Shown here one piece after another: positions 23,067 to 31,478 of a stretch of 64,000 nucleotides of DNA. Made by a program: the position numbers and the translations under genes. The notes beneath the pieces were generated by a model that was not told the origin of the DNA, did no database searches, and saw nothing but the letters and a program-made list of their open reading frames with translations. Location of the stretch: the NCBI RefSeq assembly GCF_027247405.1, contig NZ_CP097463.1, forward strand, positions 2,232,001-2,296,000, given 5' to 3'. The stretch is from Jatrophihabitans cynanchi. Lineage in GTDB: Bacteria > Actinomycetota > Actinomycetes > Mycobacteriales > Jatrophihabitantaceae. Numbering within the stretch: the stretch's first letter is position 1; every line of letters starts with the position of its first letter.

Positions 23067-24025
23067 GTGCCGGCCTTCCAGCGGATCACGATCGGTGACA
23101 CGGGGTACGCGGCCGACGCGAGCGGCAGTTGCAGCGTGCCCTGCTTGTGCACGTCGAGGTTGTCGAAGGTCAGCTCGCGGTAGCTGCCCGTGAACGGGAC
23201 GCTGCCGGTGATCTCGATGGCACCGGCGGCCGCGTCCTCGACGTCCAGGTTCATCGACCCCGCGGCGCTGCCGGTGATCCGGCCGGACAGGCTGCCGGGC
23301 ACGAACCGATCGGACGGCAGCGGGCAGACCGGATCGGCTGCCTTGCCCGCGGCGAGGCAGCCGCGCAGCGCCTTCTCGAGTGCTGCGCCCACCGCCTTGC
23401 GACCGGCCTCGCTGACCTCGACCCGGCCCTGCCCCGCGTTCGGCCGGGCGAAGCTCACGCTCGCCGACTGCGGGACGAGCTGCAGGTAGGGCGTGTCGAA
23501 CCGGATCGGGACCGCGCCCGGGAACGCCAGCACCGTCCCGTCCGGAACCGCCGCACCCAGCACGGTCGCGCGGTCCGCCGCCTGGGCGAGGTGCAGGTCG
23601 GTCGCGACCGCGGTGCGGTCCAGCCGCCAGGCGTGGCCGCGCCGGTGCACAGCGACGGTGTCGTTGACGATCTGGACGCCGGTGGCGAACTCGAGCCGGT
23701 AACGCACCGCCACCTGAGCCTGGTTCCCGGCCTGGTCCACGGACACGACCTGGACGCGGCGGATCGGGGCGATGCGCTGCTGTTCGCGCAGCACGGCGTC
23801 GGTCAGCAGGGTGTGCGGGCCGGCGGGCAGGTCGCCGAAGGCCAGCGCGGCGGGTGCGTCGGAGTCGGCGAGCGCGGCGAGGTAGCCCCGGACCGCACCG
23901 TCCGGGCCGGCCGTCGACCGGTATGCCTGGTAGGCCACCGCGGTGCCCCCACCGAGTGCGAGTACGGACAGCAGCACGGCCGCCCAGAACGCGCCGCGAT
24001 GCCGGCGCACCCGGTGCGCGACCAC
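23063..24025 (-). CDS. Membrane-anchored protein upstream of mycosin
   Basis: A 320-residue protein with a single N-terminal helix (about 13-33) and an extracytoplasmic region containing GYLAALADSDAPAALAFG, which it shares in position and pattern with the protein on the other side of the mycosin gene. Two cysteines (ALRGCLAAG, PVCPLPSD) could form a disulfide outside the cell; the paralogue has an equivalent pair (LGRCVSS, ADCPQRI). GTG 24025 overlaps the recR stop. Function unknown; the symmetry around the protease suggests a substrate, regulator or complex partner. Confidence 0.75.
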   Translation of the reverse strand: MVAHRVRRHRGAFWAAVLLSVLALGGGTAVAYQAYRSTAGPDGAVRGYLAALADSDAPAALAFGDLPAGPHTLLTDAVLREQQRIAPIRRVQVVSVDQAGNQAQVAVRYRLEFATGVQIVNDTVAVHRRGHAWRLDRTAVATDLHLAQAADRATVLGAAVPDGTVLAFPGAVPIRFDTPYLQLVPQSASVSFARPNAGQGRVEVSEAGRKAVGAALEKALRGCLAAGKAADPVCPLPSDRFVPGSLSGRITGSAAGSMNLDVEDAAAGAIEITGSVPFTGSYRELTFDNLDVHKQGTLQLPLASAAYPVSPIVIRWKAGT

Positions 24026-24621
24026 TACTCCACCCGCCGCCGGCCGGAGAAGGCGCGGCCGAGCGTCACCTCGTCGGCATATTCCAGGTCACCGCCCACC
24101 GGCAGACCGCTCGCCAGCCGGGTGACCGTCAACCCCATCGGGCTGATCATCCGGGCCAGGTAGGTGGCGGTCGCCTCGCCCTCGAGGTTCGGGTCGGTCG
24201 CCAGGATGATCTCGGTGACGGCGCCGTCGCGCAGCCGGGCCAGCAGCTCGCGGATGCGCAGGTCGTCCGGCCCGACGCCGTCGATGGGGCTGATCGCTCC
24301 GCCCAGCACGTGGTAGCGGCCGCGGAACTCGCGGGTGCGCTCGATCGCCACGACGTCCTTCGGCTCCTCGACCACGCAGATGATGCTCTGGTCCCGGCGC
24401 GCGTCGCTGCAGATGCGGCACACGTCCGACTCGGCGACATTGCCGCACACGGTGCAGAAGCGGACCTCGTTCTTGACCCGGATGAGCGTGGCGGCGAGCC
24501 GTTCGACATCGGCCGGCTCGGTGGCGAGCAGGTGAAAGGCGATCCGCTGCGCGCTCTTCGGGCCGACCCCGGGCAGCCGGCCCAGCTCGTCGATCAGGTC
24601 CTGGACGGCACCTTCGTACAT
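24025..24621 (-). CDS. recR: Recombination protein RecR
   Basis: A 198-residue RecFOR-pathway protein. The N-terminal helix-hairpin-helix ([21 protein letters not shown]), the four-cysteine zinc finger ([16 protein letters not shown]) and the Toprim domain ([29 protein letters not shown]) are complete. ATG 24621 gives the standard length. It follows ybaB, as in most actinobacteria, and overlaps the downstream membrane-protein gene. Confidence 0.97.
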   Translation of the reverse strand: MYEGAVQDLIDELGRLPGVGPKSAQRIAFHLLATEPADVERLAATLIRVKNEVRFCTVCGNVAESDVCRICSDARRDQSIICVVEEPKDVVAIERTREFRGRYHVLGGAISPIDGVGPDDLRIRELLARLRDGAVTEIILATDPNLEGEATATYLARMISPMGLTVTRLASGLPVGGDLEYADEVTLGRAFSGRRRVE

Positions 24622-24631
24622 CACACCCACG

Positions 24632-24685
24632 GTCCGGTCACGGGCTCCGTCATTGCCCCCGTCGTTGATCCGGTCATTGACCCGG
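24632..24685. repeat. Short direct repeats between recR and ybaB
   Basis: The 64-base gap between recR and ybaB contains GTCATTGCCCCCGTC, GTTGATCCG and GTCATTGACCCGGTCAC in succession, an imperfect tandem of about 15 bases. It lies inside the operon and carries the recR ribosome-binding region; no further function is apparent. Confidence 0.5.
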
Positions 24686-25051
24686 TCACAGGCCCGGCAG
24701 GCCGAGGCCGCCGAGACCGGCGCCACCGAGCCCGCTGGTGAGCGGGCCCATCTTGTCCGCGGTCAGCTCGGACGCGGCGCGGCTGGCGTCACGCACCGCG
24801 GCGACGATCAGGTCCTGCAGCGTCTCGACGTCGTCCGGGTCGACGACCTTGGGATCGATCGACAGGGCCTGCAACTCACCGGACGCGAGCAGTGTCGCCG
24901 TCACCAGCCCACCTCCGGCGCTGCCCTGCACCTCGGTGCTGGCGAGCTCGGCCTGGGCGGCCTCCAGTTGCTGCTGCATCCGCTGCGCCTGCTTCATCAG
25001 CTGCTGAATGTTCGGCTGCTGCCCGCCGATCCCACCACCGCGCCCGGCCAC
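24686..25051 (-). CDS. YbaB/EbfC-family nucleoid-associated protein
   Basis: A 121-residue small DNA-binding protein. The typical [20 protein letters not shown] helix, [15 protein letters not shown] strand and [19 protein letters not shown] segment match YbaB. GTG 25051 is fixed by AAGGAG with 5-base spacing. It sits between dnaX and recR, the conserved location. The C-terminus is a Gly/Leu-rich tail ([15 protein letters not shown]). Confidence 0.93.
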   Translation of the reverse strand: MAGRGGGIGGQQPNIQQLMKQAQRMQQQLEAAQAELASTEVQGSAGGGLVTATLLASGELQALSIDPKVVDPDDVETLQDLIVAAVRDASRAASELTADKMGPLTSGLGGAGLGGLGLPGL

Positions 25052-25170
25052 CAGGAGCTCCTTCGTCTCGGGGAGTTCAGGGTAGCCGCCGGGGCCGATA
25101 AGTTCGCGCCACGGCGCACGTACAGCGCGGGCGCAGCGGGCGTGGCGCACCGTGTGCGAGGGTGGACGGC

Positions 25171-26109
25171 GTGCTCGCCCGCCTCGCCGCCGCCGTCGTG
25201 CTCGCGTGCGCGCTGGCCGGGTGCGCGACCGGCCACGCCGGACCGTCGCCCGGCCGGTCGCCGAGTGCGGCCGGCACACCGAGCAGCGCGATGAGCCCGC
25301 AACCGGCGCCGCCACCCCGGCCGACGGTGAGTGCCCACAGCACGGCGTCGCGGACCACCGCCGCAGCGCGCTCGAGCGCACCGACGTCCGCACACGCGGC
25401 GCATCCGGCAAGCACCCACCCGCCGTTGCCGCCGGTGAACTTCCCGCCGGGCGACGGGCCGCTGGTCGTGCTCGACCCGGGGCACAACGGTGGCAACGCC
25501 GCGCACCCGGCCGAGGTGAACAAGCAGGTGTACGCCGGGTTCGGCCGGTACAAGGCGTGCAACACCACCGGCACGAGCACCAACGCCGGCTACCCCGAGC
25601 ACGCGTTCACCTTCGACGTCGCGAAGCGGGTGCGCGCGATCCTGCAGGCGCACGGCGTGAGGGTGATCATGACGCGCACGAACGACACCGGTGTCGGCCC
25701 GTGTGTCGACCGCCGCGCCGCCATCCAGAGCACGAAGGGGGTGCGGGCGGCGGTGAGCATCCACGCCGACGGCGCGCCGTCGTCCGGGCACGGCTTCCAC
25801 GTCAACGAGTGCAGCCGGCGGCCCGAGGGTGCGACCGCCGCGACGGTGGCGAAGTCCGAGGCGCTCGGCCGGGCCGAGCACGACGCGCTGGCGCACGGCT
25901 CCGGTCTGGTGCCCTCGACCTACATCGGCACCGACGGGTTCGTGCACCGCTCGGACTTCGCCGGCCTCAACCTGTCGACGGCGCCGACGACGTTCCTCGA
26001 GGTCGGCAACATGCGCAACGGCGGCGACGCGGCGCTGCAGTCGTCGCGGTCCGGACGCCAGCGCATCGCCGAGGCGATCGCCGCCGGGATCCTGGCCTTC
26101 CTGGCCTGA
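25171..26109 (+). CDS. Lipoprotein N-acetylmuramoyl-L-alanine amidase (Amidase_3)
   Basis: A 312-residue exported cell-wall hydrolase. A signal peptide ends in a lipobox LAGC (Cys18), followed by a Ser/Thr/Pro-rich linker of about 75 residues and the zinc amidase domain: [36 protein letters not shown] and [11 protein letters not shown] (catalytic Glu). It is the positional equivalent of mycobacterial Rv3717 beside ybaB-recR. GTG 25171 is favoured because GAGG is about 9 bases upstream; GTG 25162 is possible. It converges on dnaX. Confidence 0.9.
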   Translation: MLARLAAAVVLACALAGCATGHAGPSPGRSPSAAGTPSSAMSPQPAPPPRPTVSAHSTASRTTAAARSSAPTSAHAAHPASTHPPLPPVNFPPGDGPLVVLDPGHNGGNAAHPAEVNKQVYAGFGRYKACNTTGTSTNAGYPEHAFTFDVAKRVRAILQAHGVRVIMTRTNDTGVGPCVDRRAAIQSTKGVRAAVSIHADGAPSSGHGFHVNECSRRPEGATAATVAKSEALGRAEHDALAHGSGLVPSTYIGTDGFVHRSDFAGLNLSTAPTTFLEVGNMRNGGDAALQSSRSGRQRIAEAIAAGILAFLA

Positions 26110-26115
26110 GGGCTC

Positions 26116-27939
26116 TCAGGTCCCGTCGATCGGACGGGCGCCCAGTTCGTCCTGCAGCAGCCTGACCGCCTCGGTCTCCGGATCGGCCGCGGCAGGTGCG
26201 GCTCCGGCCGGCTCGTAATCGGCGTCGTCGCGCGGATCGGGTTCCGGCTCGCGGGTCGGGGCGGGCGCGTCCGGCATGCGGGGCGCGGCGCGCCCGGACG
26301 CTGCGGCACCCTCGGCCTCGACGAGCACCCGCCACGAACCGCCGACAGCCTCGGTGAGCGCGGCTTGCAGGATCGTGGTGTTGCTGTCGTCGGCGATCAT
26401 GCGGGCCAGTGCCGCCGGTGCACTCAGCGTGACCTGCTCGCCGTCCACCGCGGTGATCTGCGCGTTGTCCAGCAGTGCCCTGGCCCGGCGGGAGCTCTGC
26501 TTGACGATCTCCAGCACCTCCGGCCACAGGCGGCGCAGCGCGGTCGCGTCCAGGCCACCGGAGGACGCGGCCGGGACGGGTGCTGGTGCTGCCGCGAGTG
26601 CTGGTGCTGCCGCGGGTACAGGCGCAGGAACGGGTACAGGCGCAGGAACGGGAGCAGGGGCTGACGCGCTGGTCTCGGCAGCAGCAGGCAGCTGGGCAGC
26701 AGCGGGCGGCTGCGCGGCTGCGGGCGGCTGCGCGACCGGCGCCTGCACCGATTGCGGCGAGGTCTCGGCGATCAGCGAGGCGCGGCGTTCGAGCCGCTCC
26801 AGCCGCTGCAGCAGCGCCGCGGAGTCGGTGGCGGCGTCCGGCAGCTGCATCCGCGCGCACAGCAGCTCGAGCACCAGGCGTGGCGCGGTCGTCCCGCGCA
26901 TCTCGAGCAGCGCGGTGTGCACGATCTCGGCGTAGCGGGTCAGCGTGGCACCGCCGAGCCGGACCGCCTGATCCGTCATCTGGGTCAGCTGGTCCTGCGG
27001 CACGTCGATCAGCCCGCGCGCGGCGGCGTCGGGCACCGCGTCGAGCACGATCAGATCCCGGAACCGCTCGAGCAGGTCGGCCGCGAAGCGGCGCGGGTCA
27101 TGGCCGGCCTCGACCACGCGATCGACGGTGCCGTACACCCCCGCGGCGTCGCCCGCGGCGAGCGCGTCGACCATGTCGTCCAGCAGCGCGCCGTCGGTCA
27201 CGCCGAGCAGCCCGACGGCCCGCGCGTAGGTGACCCCGTCAGCACCGGCACCGGCGAGCAACTGGTCCAGGATGGACAGCGAGTCGCGGGCCGATCCGCC
27301 GCCGGCGCGGACGACGAGCGGCAGCACGCTGGGTTCGACCGAGATGCGCTCGGCCGTGCAGATCGTCTCGAGATGCGCGCGCAACGCCTGCGGCGGGATC
27401 AGCCGGAACGGGTAGTGGTGGGTGCGCGAGCGGATCGTCGTGAGCACCTTGTCCGGCTCGGTGGTCGCGAACACGAACACGAGGAAGTCGGGCGGTTCCT
27501 CGACGAGCTTGAGCAGGGCGTTGAAGCCCTGCGTCGTGACCATGTGCGCCTCGTCGATGATGTAGACCTTGTACCGGTCGCGCACCGGTGCGAAGAACGC
27601 CCGCTCGCGCAGGTCCCGGGCATCGTCGACGCCGCCGTGGCTCGCCGCGTCGATCTCGATGACGTCGATGGAGCCGGGCCCGTTCGGTGCCAGCTCGCGG
27701 CACGAGTCGCACTCACCGCACGGGTCCGGCGTCGGGCCCTTCGCGCAGTTCAGCGAACGGGCCAGGATCCGGGCGCTGGACGTCTTGCCGCAGCCGCGGG
27801 GTCCGCTGAACAGATAGGCATGGTTGATCCGGCCGGCCGTGAGCGCCGCGCGCAGCGGCTCGGTGACGTGCTCCTGACCGATGACCTGCGCGAACGTCGC
27901 GGATCGGTACTTGCGATACAGCGCCAGATGGTCGGCCAC
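26116..27939 (-). CDS. dnaX: DNA polymerase III subunits gamma/tau
   Basis: A 607-residue clamp-loader ATPase. Walker A GPRGCGKTS (about 46-54), the zinc module with Cys65, 74, 77 and 80, IDEAHMVT Walker B and the sensor region are all present. Beyond the AAA+ and collar domains there is a low-complexity Pro/Ala/Val linker (about residues 420-485) and a tau-like C-terminus. GTG 27939 begins VADHLALYRKYR, the conserved N-terminus. No programmed frameshift site was looked for in detail. Confidence 0.96.
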   Translation of the reverse strand: MADHLALYRKYRSATFAQVIGQEHVTEPLRAALTAGRINHAYLFSGPRGCGKTSSARILARSLNCAKGPTPDPCGECDSCRELAPNGPGSIDVIEIDAASHGGVDDARDLRERAFFAPVRDRYKVYIIDEAHMVTTQGFNALLKLVEEPPDFLVFVFATTEPDKVLTTIRSRTHHYPFRLIPPQALRAHLETICTAERISVEPSVLPLVVRAGGGSARDSLSILDQLLAGAGADGVTYARAVGLLGVTDGALLDDMVDALAAGDAAGVYGTVDRVVEAGHDPRRFAADLLERFRDLIVLDAVPDAAARGLIDVPQDQLTQMTDQAVRLGGATLTRYAEIVHTALLEMRGTTAPRLVLELLCARMQLPDAATDSAALLQRLERLERRASLIAETSPQSVQAPVAQPPAAAQPPAAAQLPAAAETSASAPAPVPAPVPVPAPVPAAAPALAAAPAPVPAASSGGLDATALRRLWPEVLEIVKQSSRRARALLDNAQITAVDGEQVTLSAPAALARMIADDSNTTILQAALTEAVGGSWRVLVEAEGAAASGRAAPRMPDAPAPTREPEPDPRDDADYEPAGAAPAAADPETEAVRLLQDELGARPIDGT

Positions 27940-28082
27940 AGCACGACAGTAGCCAGCCACTGCGACGACGCCACCGTCCGGGGAGCAGCGGGGCGCGCTG
28001 CGCGGTTCGGCCTCACCGGCGGTCACTGCTTCGCGATCACCGTGCCGTCGTCGGGACGGGCGCTTCGGGCTGAGGTGCAAGG

Positions 28083-28170
28083 GACCCCCCGCGCACCCGA
28101 CAGAGCCTGCTTATCCTTGCTGCCTTCCGGCCCTGGGGAGGTTCGCAGGATGAACGCCGCACGGGGGGTC
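28083..28170 (-). ncRNA. ffs: Signal recognition particle RNA (4.5S type)
   Basis: On the minus strand the apical core GGCCGGAAGGCAGCAAGGA, the conserved SRP domain IV, is flanked by long complementary arms, with the ends closing as GACCCCCCG and CGGGGGGUC. This is the small bacterial SRP RNA lacking the Alu domain. It lies between dnaX and tRNA-Ser, the usual actinobacterial place. The boundaries are those of the terminal stem and could extend a few bases. Confidence 0.93.
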
Positions 28171-28234
28171 GAGCGTGAAGTCTACGCAGAGGGCGGCTGC
28201 GCCCGTACGCCCCGCGCTGCGTATCCTCAACCGC

Positions 28235-28322
28235 GGAGGATTCGCCTAGTGGCCTAGGGCGCACGATTGGAAATCGTGTTGGGAGCAATCCCTCAGGGGT
28301 TCAAATCCCCTATCCTCCGCCA
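28235..28322 (+). tRNA. tRNA-Ser(GGA)
   Basis: An 88-base class II tRNA. The acceptor arms GGAGGAT/ATCCTCC pair, the anticodon stem CACGA/TCGTG closes loop TTGGAAA (anticodon GGA), a long variable arm follows, and the T-arm has GGTTCAAAT. The CCA end is encoded (28320-28322). Confidence 0.97.
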
Positions 28323-28325
28323 GCA

Positions 28326-28368
28326 GACGCAGACCTCGGTGGGCGACCAGTCCGCCGGGGTCTGCGTC
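28326..28368 (+). terminator. Hairpin after tRNA-Ser
   Basis: GACGCAGACC (28326-28335) and GGTCTGCGTC (28359-28368) form a perfect 10-bp stem with additional inner pairing, 3 bases after the tRNA CCA. No U-run follows, as is common for actinobacterial terminators. Confidence 0.6.
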
Positions 28369-28480
28369 GGTTCCGGCCCGGCCCGCTACGCCGCCGGGTC
28401 GCCGTCCGTTGCTGGTCTGCATCCACTGCGGCCGTGCTCGTTCTGTCGGGACCTGCCGATAGCACAAGGCAAAAGTCGGT

Positions 28481-28502
28481 CCTGACGGGTAGACCCGTCA
28501 GG
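28481..28502 (-). terminator. Perfect 9-bp hairpin downstream of the MFS gene
   Basis: CCTGACGGG and CCCGTCAGG flank a TAGA tetraloop, about 57 bases beyond the MFS stop codon. Compact and GC-rich, it is a plausible intrinsic terminator for that gene. Confidence 0.55.
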
Positions 28503-28558
28503 GCCGTGCTGTAGAGCCGAACGCATGGGCGAATCTGCTCAGATCACGGTCGACGGGA

Positions 28559-29740
28559 TCAGGCCGCCACCGCCTCGAGTCGCTCGGCCCGAACGGGCGT
28601 GGTGGCGATCGCTGCCAACGGCGCGAGCGCGACCAGGCCGAACGCGAGCGCATAGCGCGAGTCGCCGATGATCGCCGCCAGCATCGGGGCGGAAGCGACC
28701 GCGACCAGGTTCTGCGCGGTGTTCTGGATGCCGAGCGCGCGTCCGGACCATTCGGATCCGGCAAGTTCTGCGACCGAGGTGTAGGCCAGCCCGTTGTCGG
28801 CGACCGTCACGACTGCGGCGAGGCCGAACAGCACCACGATCCAGCCGGCGTGCCAGTGGGCGCCGAGCGCGAGCCCGAGCATGAGCGCCGTGGCAGCGAC
28901 GGCGAGTTGGCGCATCGGACGCAGCCGGCTGCGCACCCGGTCCGACCAGATGCCGGCCACGATCCGGCCGGCCGCGCCGACGACCTGGAAGCCGAAGACG
29001 ACGCGACCGGCCGTGGACGGATCCCAGCCCCGCTCGCCGACCAGGTACACCAGGGTGAAGGTCGCCACAGCGAACTGCGGCAGCACGAGCAACGAACTGC
29101 TCAAGTGCACGCGCGCCAACTGCCAGGACCCGCGGTACGGCGAAGGCACACCGGGCTCACCCGCCGACCGCGGCGCACGCGGCGGATCGGCGACGAACGC
29201 CCACACGGCGAGCGCCGCGAGCCCGCACAACCCGGCAGGCAGCCACAGCGCGGCACGCGGCCCGATCGCGTCGGCCAGCGGCGGCAGCGTGAGCGCAGCG
29301 ATCGCCACGCCGAGCGGCTGTGCGGTCTGCCGCGTGCCCATCGCCAGACCGCGCTCCTGCACCGGGAACCAGCCCATCACCATGCGTCCGCTGGCAGCAT
29401 TCACCGACGCCCCCGCCGCACCCGCGGCCAGCAGCAGAACAGCGGTAGCCGCGACCGTAGGAACGAGAGCCGCAGCAGCGAGGCACACCGCGGCGGCACC
29501 GACACCCGAGCCGATCACGACGCGCTCGCCGTGCCGGTCCGCCGCGGCACCCCACGCGATCAGCGTGAGCAGCAGCCCGACCATCGGCGCCGAGACCAGC
29601 ACGCTGCCGCCGAGTAGGCTCAGCCCGTCGTCACGCCGCAGCGCCGGCAACAGCATCGCGATGCCGTACAGGAACGAACACGTCGCTGCCTGGGTCAGCG
29701 TGCCGACCGCGAGGATCGTCCAGCGCCGACCGTCAACCAT
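28559..29740 (-). CDS. Major facilitator superfamily transporter
   Basis: A 393-residue membrane protein with about 12 hydrophobic segments. The loop 2/3 signature GAAADRHGERVVIGSG matches the MFS G-x-x-x-D-R-x-G-R-R/K pattern. It most resembles monocarboxylate/oxalate-type (OFA or CynX-like) carriers in layout, but the substrate is not identifiable. It stands alone, with its own terminator and a possible operator-like inverted repeat (TGAGA/TCTCA, 29771-29786) upstream. Confidence 0.85.
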   Translation of the reverse strand: MVDGRRWTILAVGTLTQAATCSFLYGIAMLLPALRRDDGLSLLGGSVLVSAPMVGLLLTLIAWGAAADRHGERVVIGSGVGAAAVCLAAAALVPTVAATAVLLLAAGAAGASVNAASGRMVMGWFPVQERGLAMGTRQTAQPLGVAIAALTLPPLADAIGPRAALWLPAGLCGLAALAVWAFVADPPRAPRSAGEPGVPSPYRGSWQLARVHLSSSLLVLPQFAVATFTLVYLVGERGWDPSTAGRVVFGFQVVGAAGRIVAGIWSDRVRSRLRPMRQLAVAATALMLGLALGAHWHAGWIVVLFGLAAVVTVADNGLAYTSVAELAGSEWSGRALGIQNTAQNLVAVASAPMLAAIIGDSRYALAFGLVALAPLAAIATTPVRAERLEAVAA

Positions 29741-29783
29741 GCCGACACGCTATCGCATCGTCCTATTCAATGAGAATGTCGTC

Positions 29784-30650
29784 TCACATGTCAAGACGCA
29801 TGGTTGCGTCCACGAATCGCGACACCGCGTCGGCGAACGCCTGGGCGTGCCGCCGGTGCGGCTCGTGGCCGCCGCCGGGAAACACGACGAGCGTGCAGGC
29901 GGGCAGGTACTCGCGGGTGGCGTGCGCATGCGCCACCGGGATCACCCCGTCCCCCTCGGACCACACCACAAGAGTCGGCACCTGCTCGGCCAGGTAGCGC
30001 ATCTCCAGGAACGAGCCGCGCTGTCCGGACGGTTGGATGACCGCACGCAATGCCGCGAAGAAGGCCGAGCGACCTGCTTCGTCACCGAGTGCGCGGCCGG
30101 CACGGGCGAGGTTGACCAGGTTGTCCGGGGTCAGGTGCAGCAAGCGGTGCAGCCGCGGGTTGCGGTACACCGACTGCATCCGCGGCCGCATCGCCCAGCC
30201 GAGCACCCGCGGCGCCACCGGCAGCGCCGCCGCGCGCAGCACCGGGTGCACCTCGCGTCCGAGCCCACCCGCGGACACCAGCACCAGCCGGCGCACCCGC
30301 TCGGGATGGTGGTAGGCGAAGTGCACCGCGATCGCCCCGCCCAGGGAATGCCCGCACAGCGTCGCACTCCGCAGCCCGAGCACCTCGAACAGCTCGTCCA
30401 GTTGCGCGGCGAAGTCGTCCAGCGTGTAGCCAGCGCGAGGCTTGTCCGATCGGCCGTGCCCGAGCAGGTCGATCGCGAGCACCCGCAACCCGTGCGCGGC
30501 GAGCGGGGCGACTGCCTTGTCCCAGGTATCGCTGTCGGACGCGAGGCCGTGCAGCAGCACGATCGGCTCGCCGTCGGGCGGGCCGGCCTCCTGCAGGGCG
30601 AGCGTGTAGCCGCCCACCCGCACCGTCCGCCGAACCGTCGCACCCGCCAC
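29784..30650 (-). CDS. Alpha/beta-fold hydrolase
   Basis: A 288-residue cytoplasmic hydrolase. VLLHGLASDSDTW supplies the oxyanion HG motif, CGHSLGGAIA the nucleophile elbow (G-H-S-L-G-G), VVWSEGDGVIP the acid region and GGGHEPHRRH the catalytic His. It has a cap segment between the nucleophile and acid. Family members include esterases, epoxide hydrolases and haloperoxidase-like enzymes; the substrate cannot be told. Confidence 0.88.
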   Translation of the reverse strand: MAGATVRRTVRVGGYTLALQEAGPPDGEPIVLLHGLASDSDTWDKAVAPLAAHGLRVLAIDLLGHGRSDKPRAGYTLDDFAAQLDELFEVLGLRSATLCGHSLGGAIAVHFAYHHPERVRRLVLVSAGGLGREVHPVLRAAALPVAPRVLGWAMRPRMQSVYRNPRLHRLLHLTPDNLVNLARAGRALGDEAGRSAFFAALRAVIQPSGQRGSFLEMRYLAEQVPTLVVWSEGDGVIPVAHAHATREYLPACTLVVFPGGGHEPHRRHAQAFADAVSRFVDATMRLDM

Positions 30651-30715
30651 GAGCCAGCACGTTACAAGCCGCCGGCGGGCGACTCAGCGCACCGGCCTGA
30701 TCCGTCCCGCGAGGC

Positions 30716-30970
30716 TCAGGCCGCGGCGGCGCGACGGCGCCGCGCCCGGCGCTCCGGCCTGTCGGCGCGCGCGGCGACCACGTCGTCGTCGAGACCGAGA
30801 ATGGACAGCAGCATTCTGCAGTCCGAGGTGTCCTGCGCGGACGCGGCGACCACCCGGACGGCGCGGCGGCGCCACTGCGCGTGCAGTTCATCCTCGGCCT
30901 GCATCCGGGCCATGTCGGCGTCCGAGACGGGCGTGCCGTCCATGGCCATCCCCGCAATTCGTCCAGTCAT
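30716..30970 (-). CDS. Small hypothetical protein
   Basis: An 84-residue protein of unknown function, MTGRIAGMAMDGTPVSDAD at the N-terminus and an Arg/Ala-rich C-terminal tail. The middle has a charged helix (MARMQAEDELHAQWRRR) and ILGLDDDVVAARADR. It lies between an alpha/beta hydrolase and a response regulator on the same strand. Coding looks plausible but no family is recognised. Confidence 0.45.
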   Translation of the reverse strand: MTGRIAGMAMDGTPVSDADMARMQAEDELHAQWRRRAVRVVAASAQDTSDCRMLLSILGLDDDVVAARADRPERRARRRRAAAA

Positions 30971-31028
30971 GCCGCGACCATTCCCCGCGCAGGTGTCGCA
31001 CAAACCAACTCGGCACGGCGCCCGGTGA

Positions 31029-31478
31029 TCAGTCCGGGGGTAGCTGCGCCACCTTGCCGAAGAACTCGTCGATCTTCTTCACCACCCGGGCGAACGCGTT
31101 GAAGTCGACGGGCTTGGACACGTAGACGTTGGCGTGCAGGTCGTAGCTCTTGGTGATGTCCTCGGCGGCGGCGGACGTGGTGAGCACGACGACCGGGATC
31201 CTGCGCAGTTCCGGGTCGGACTTCACCTCGGCCAGCACCTCGTGCCCGGACATGCCGGGCAGGTTCAGGTCGAGCAGGATCAGGTCCGGGCGCGCCGCCT
31301 CGGCGTGCTCACCCGTGCGGCGCAGGTACGCCATCGCCTCGGAGCCGTCGCTCACCACCGTGAGCCGGGTGTGCAGCTTGGCCGCGTCCAGCGCTTCGCG
31401 CGCGATCACGACGTCTCCGGGGTCGTCCTCGACCAGCAGCACCCGCAGGGGCTGTTGCGGTGCCGGGGATGTGCTCAC
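31029..31478 (-). CDS. Response regulator receiver protein (Rcp1-like, no output domain)
   Basis: A 149-residue single receiver domain. The acidic pocket LLVEDDPGD (Asp18/19), phospho-acceptor LILLDLNLPG (Asp70), VVLTTSAA (Thr) and YVSKPVDF (Lys) are intact. Stand-alone receivers of this subtype pair with CHASE3 or phytochrome-like kinases. Its GTG start abuts the kinase TAG by one base, so it is co-transcribed with the kinase as its likely phosphorylation target. Confidence 0.92.
   Translation of the reverse strand: MSTSPAPQQPLRVLLVEDDPGDVVIAREALDAAKLHTRLTVVSDGSEAMAYLRRTGEHAEAARPDLILLDLNLPGMSGHEVLAEVKSDPELRRIPVVVLTTSAAAEDITKSYDLHANVYVSKPVDFNAFARVVKKIDEFFGKVAQLPPD

Noticed and set aside
25052-25947. 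Minus-strand frame across the amidase gene
   Set aside because: It is antisense to a lipoprotein amidase with all catalytic motifs and merges out of frame into ybaB upstream sequence.
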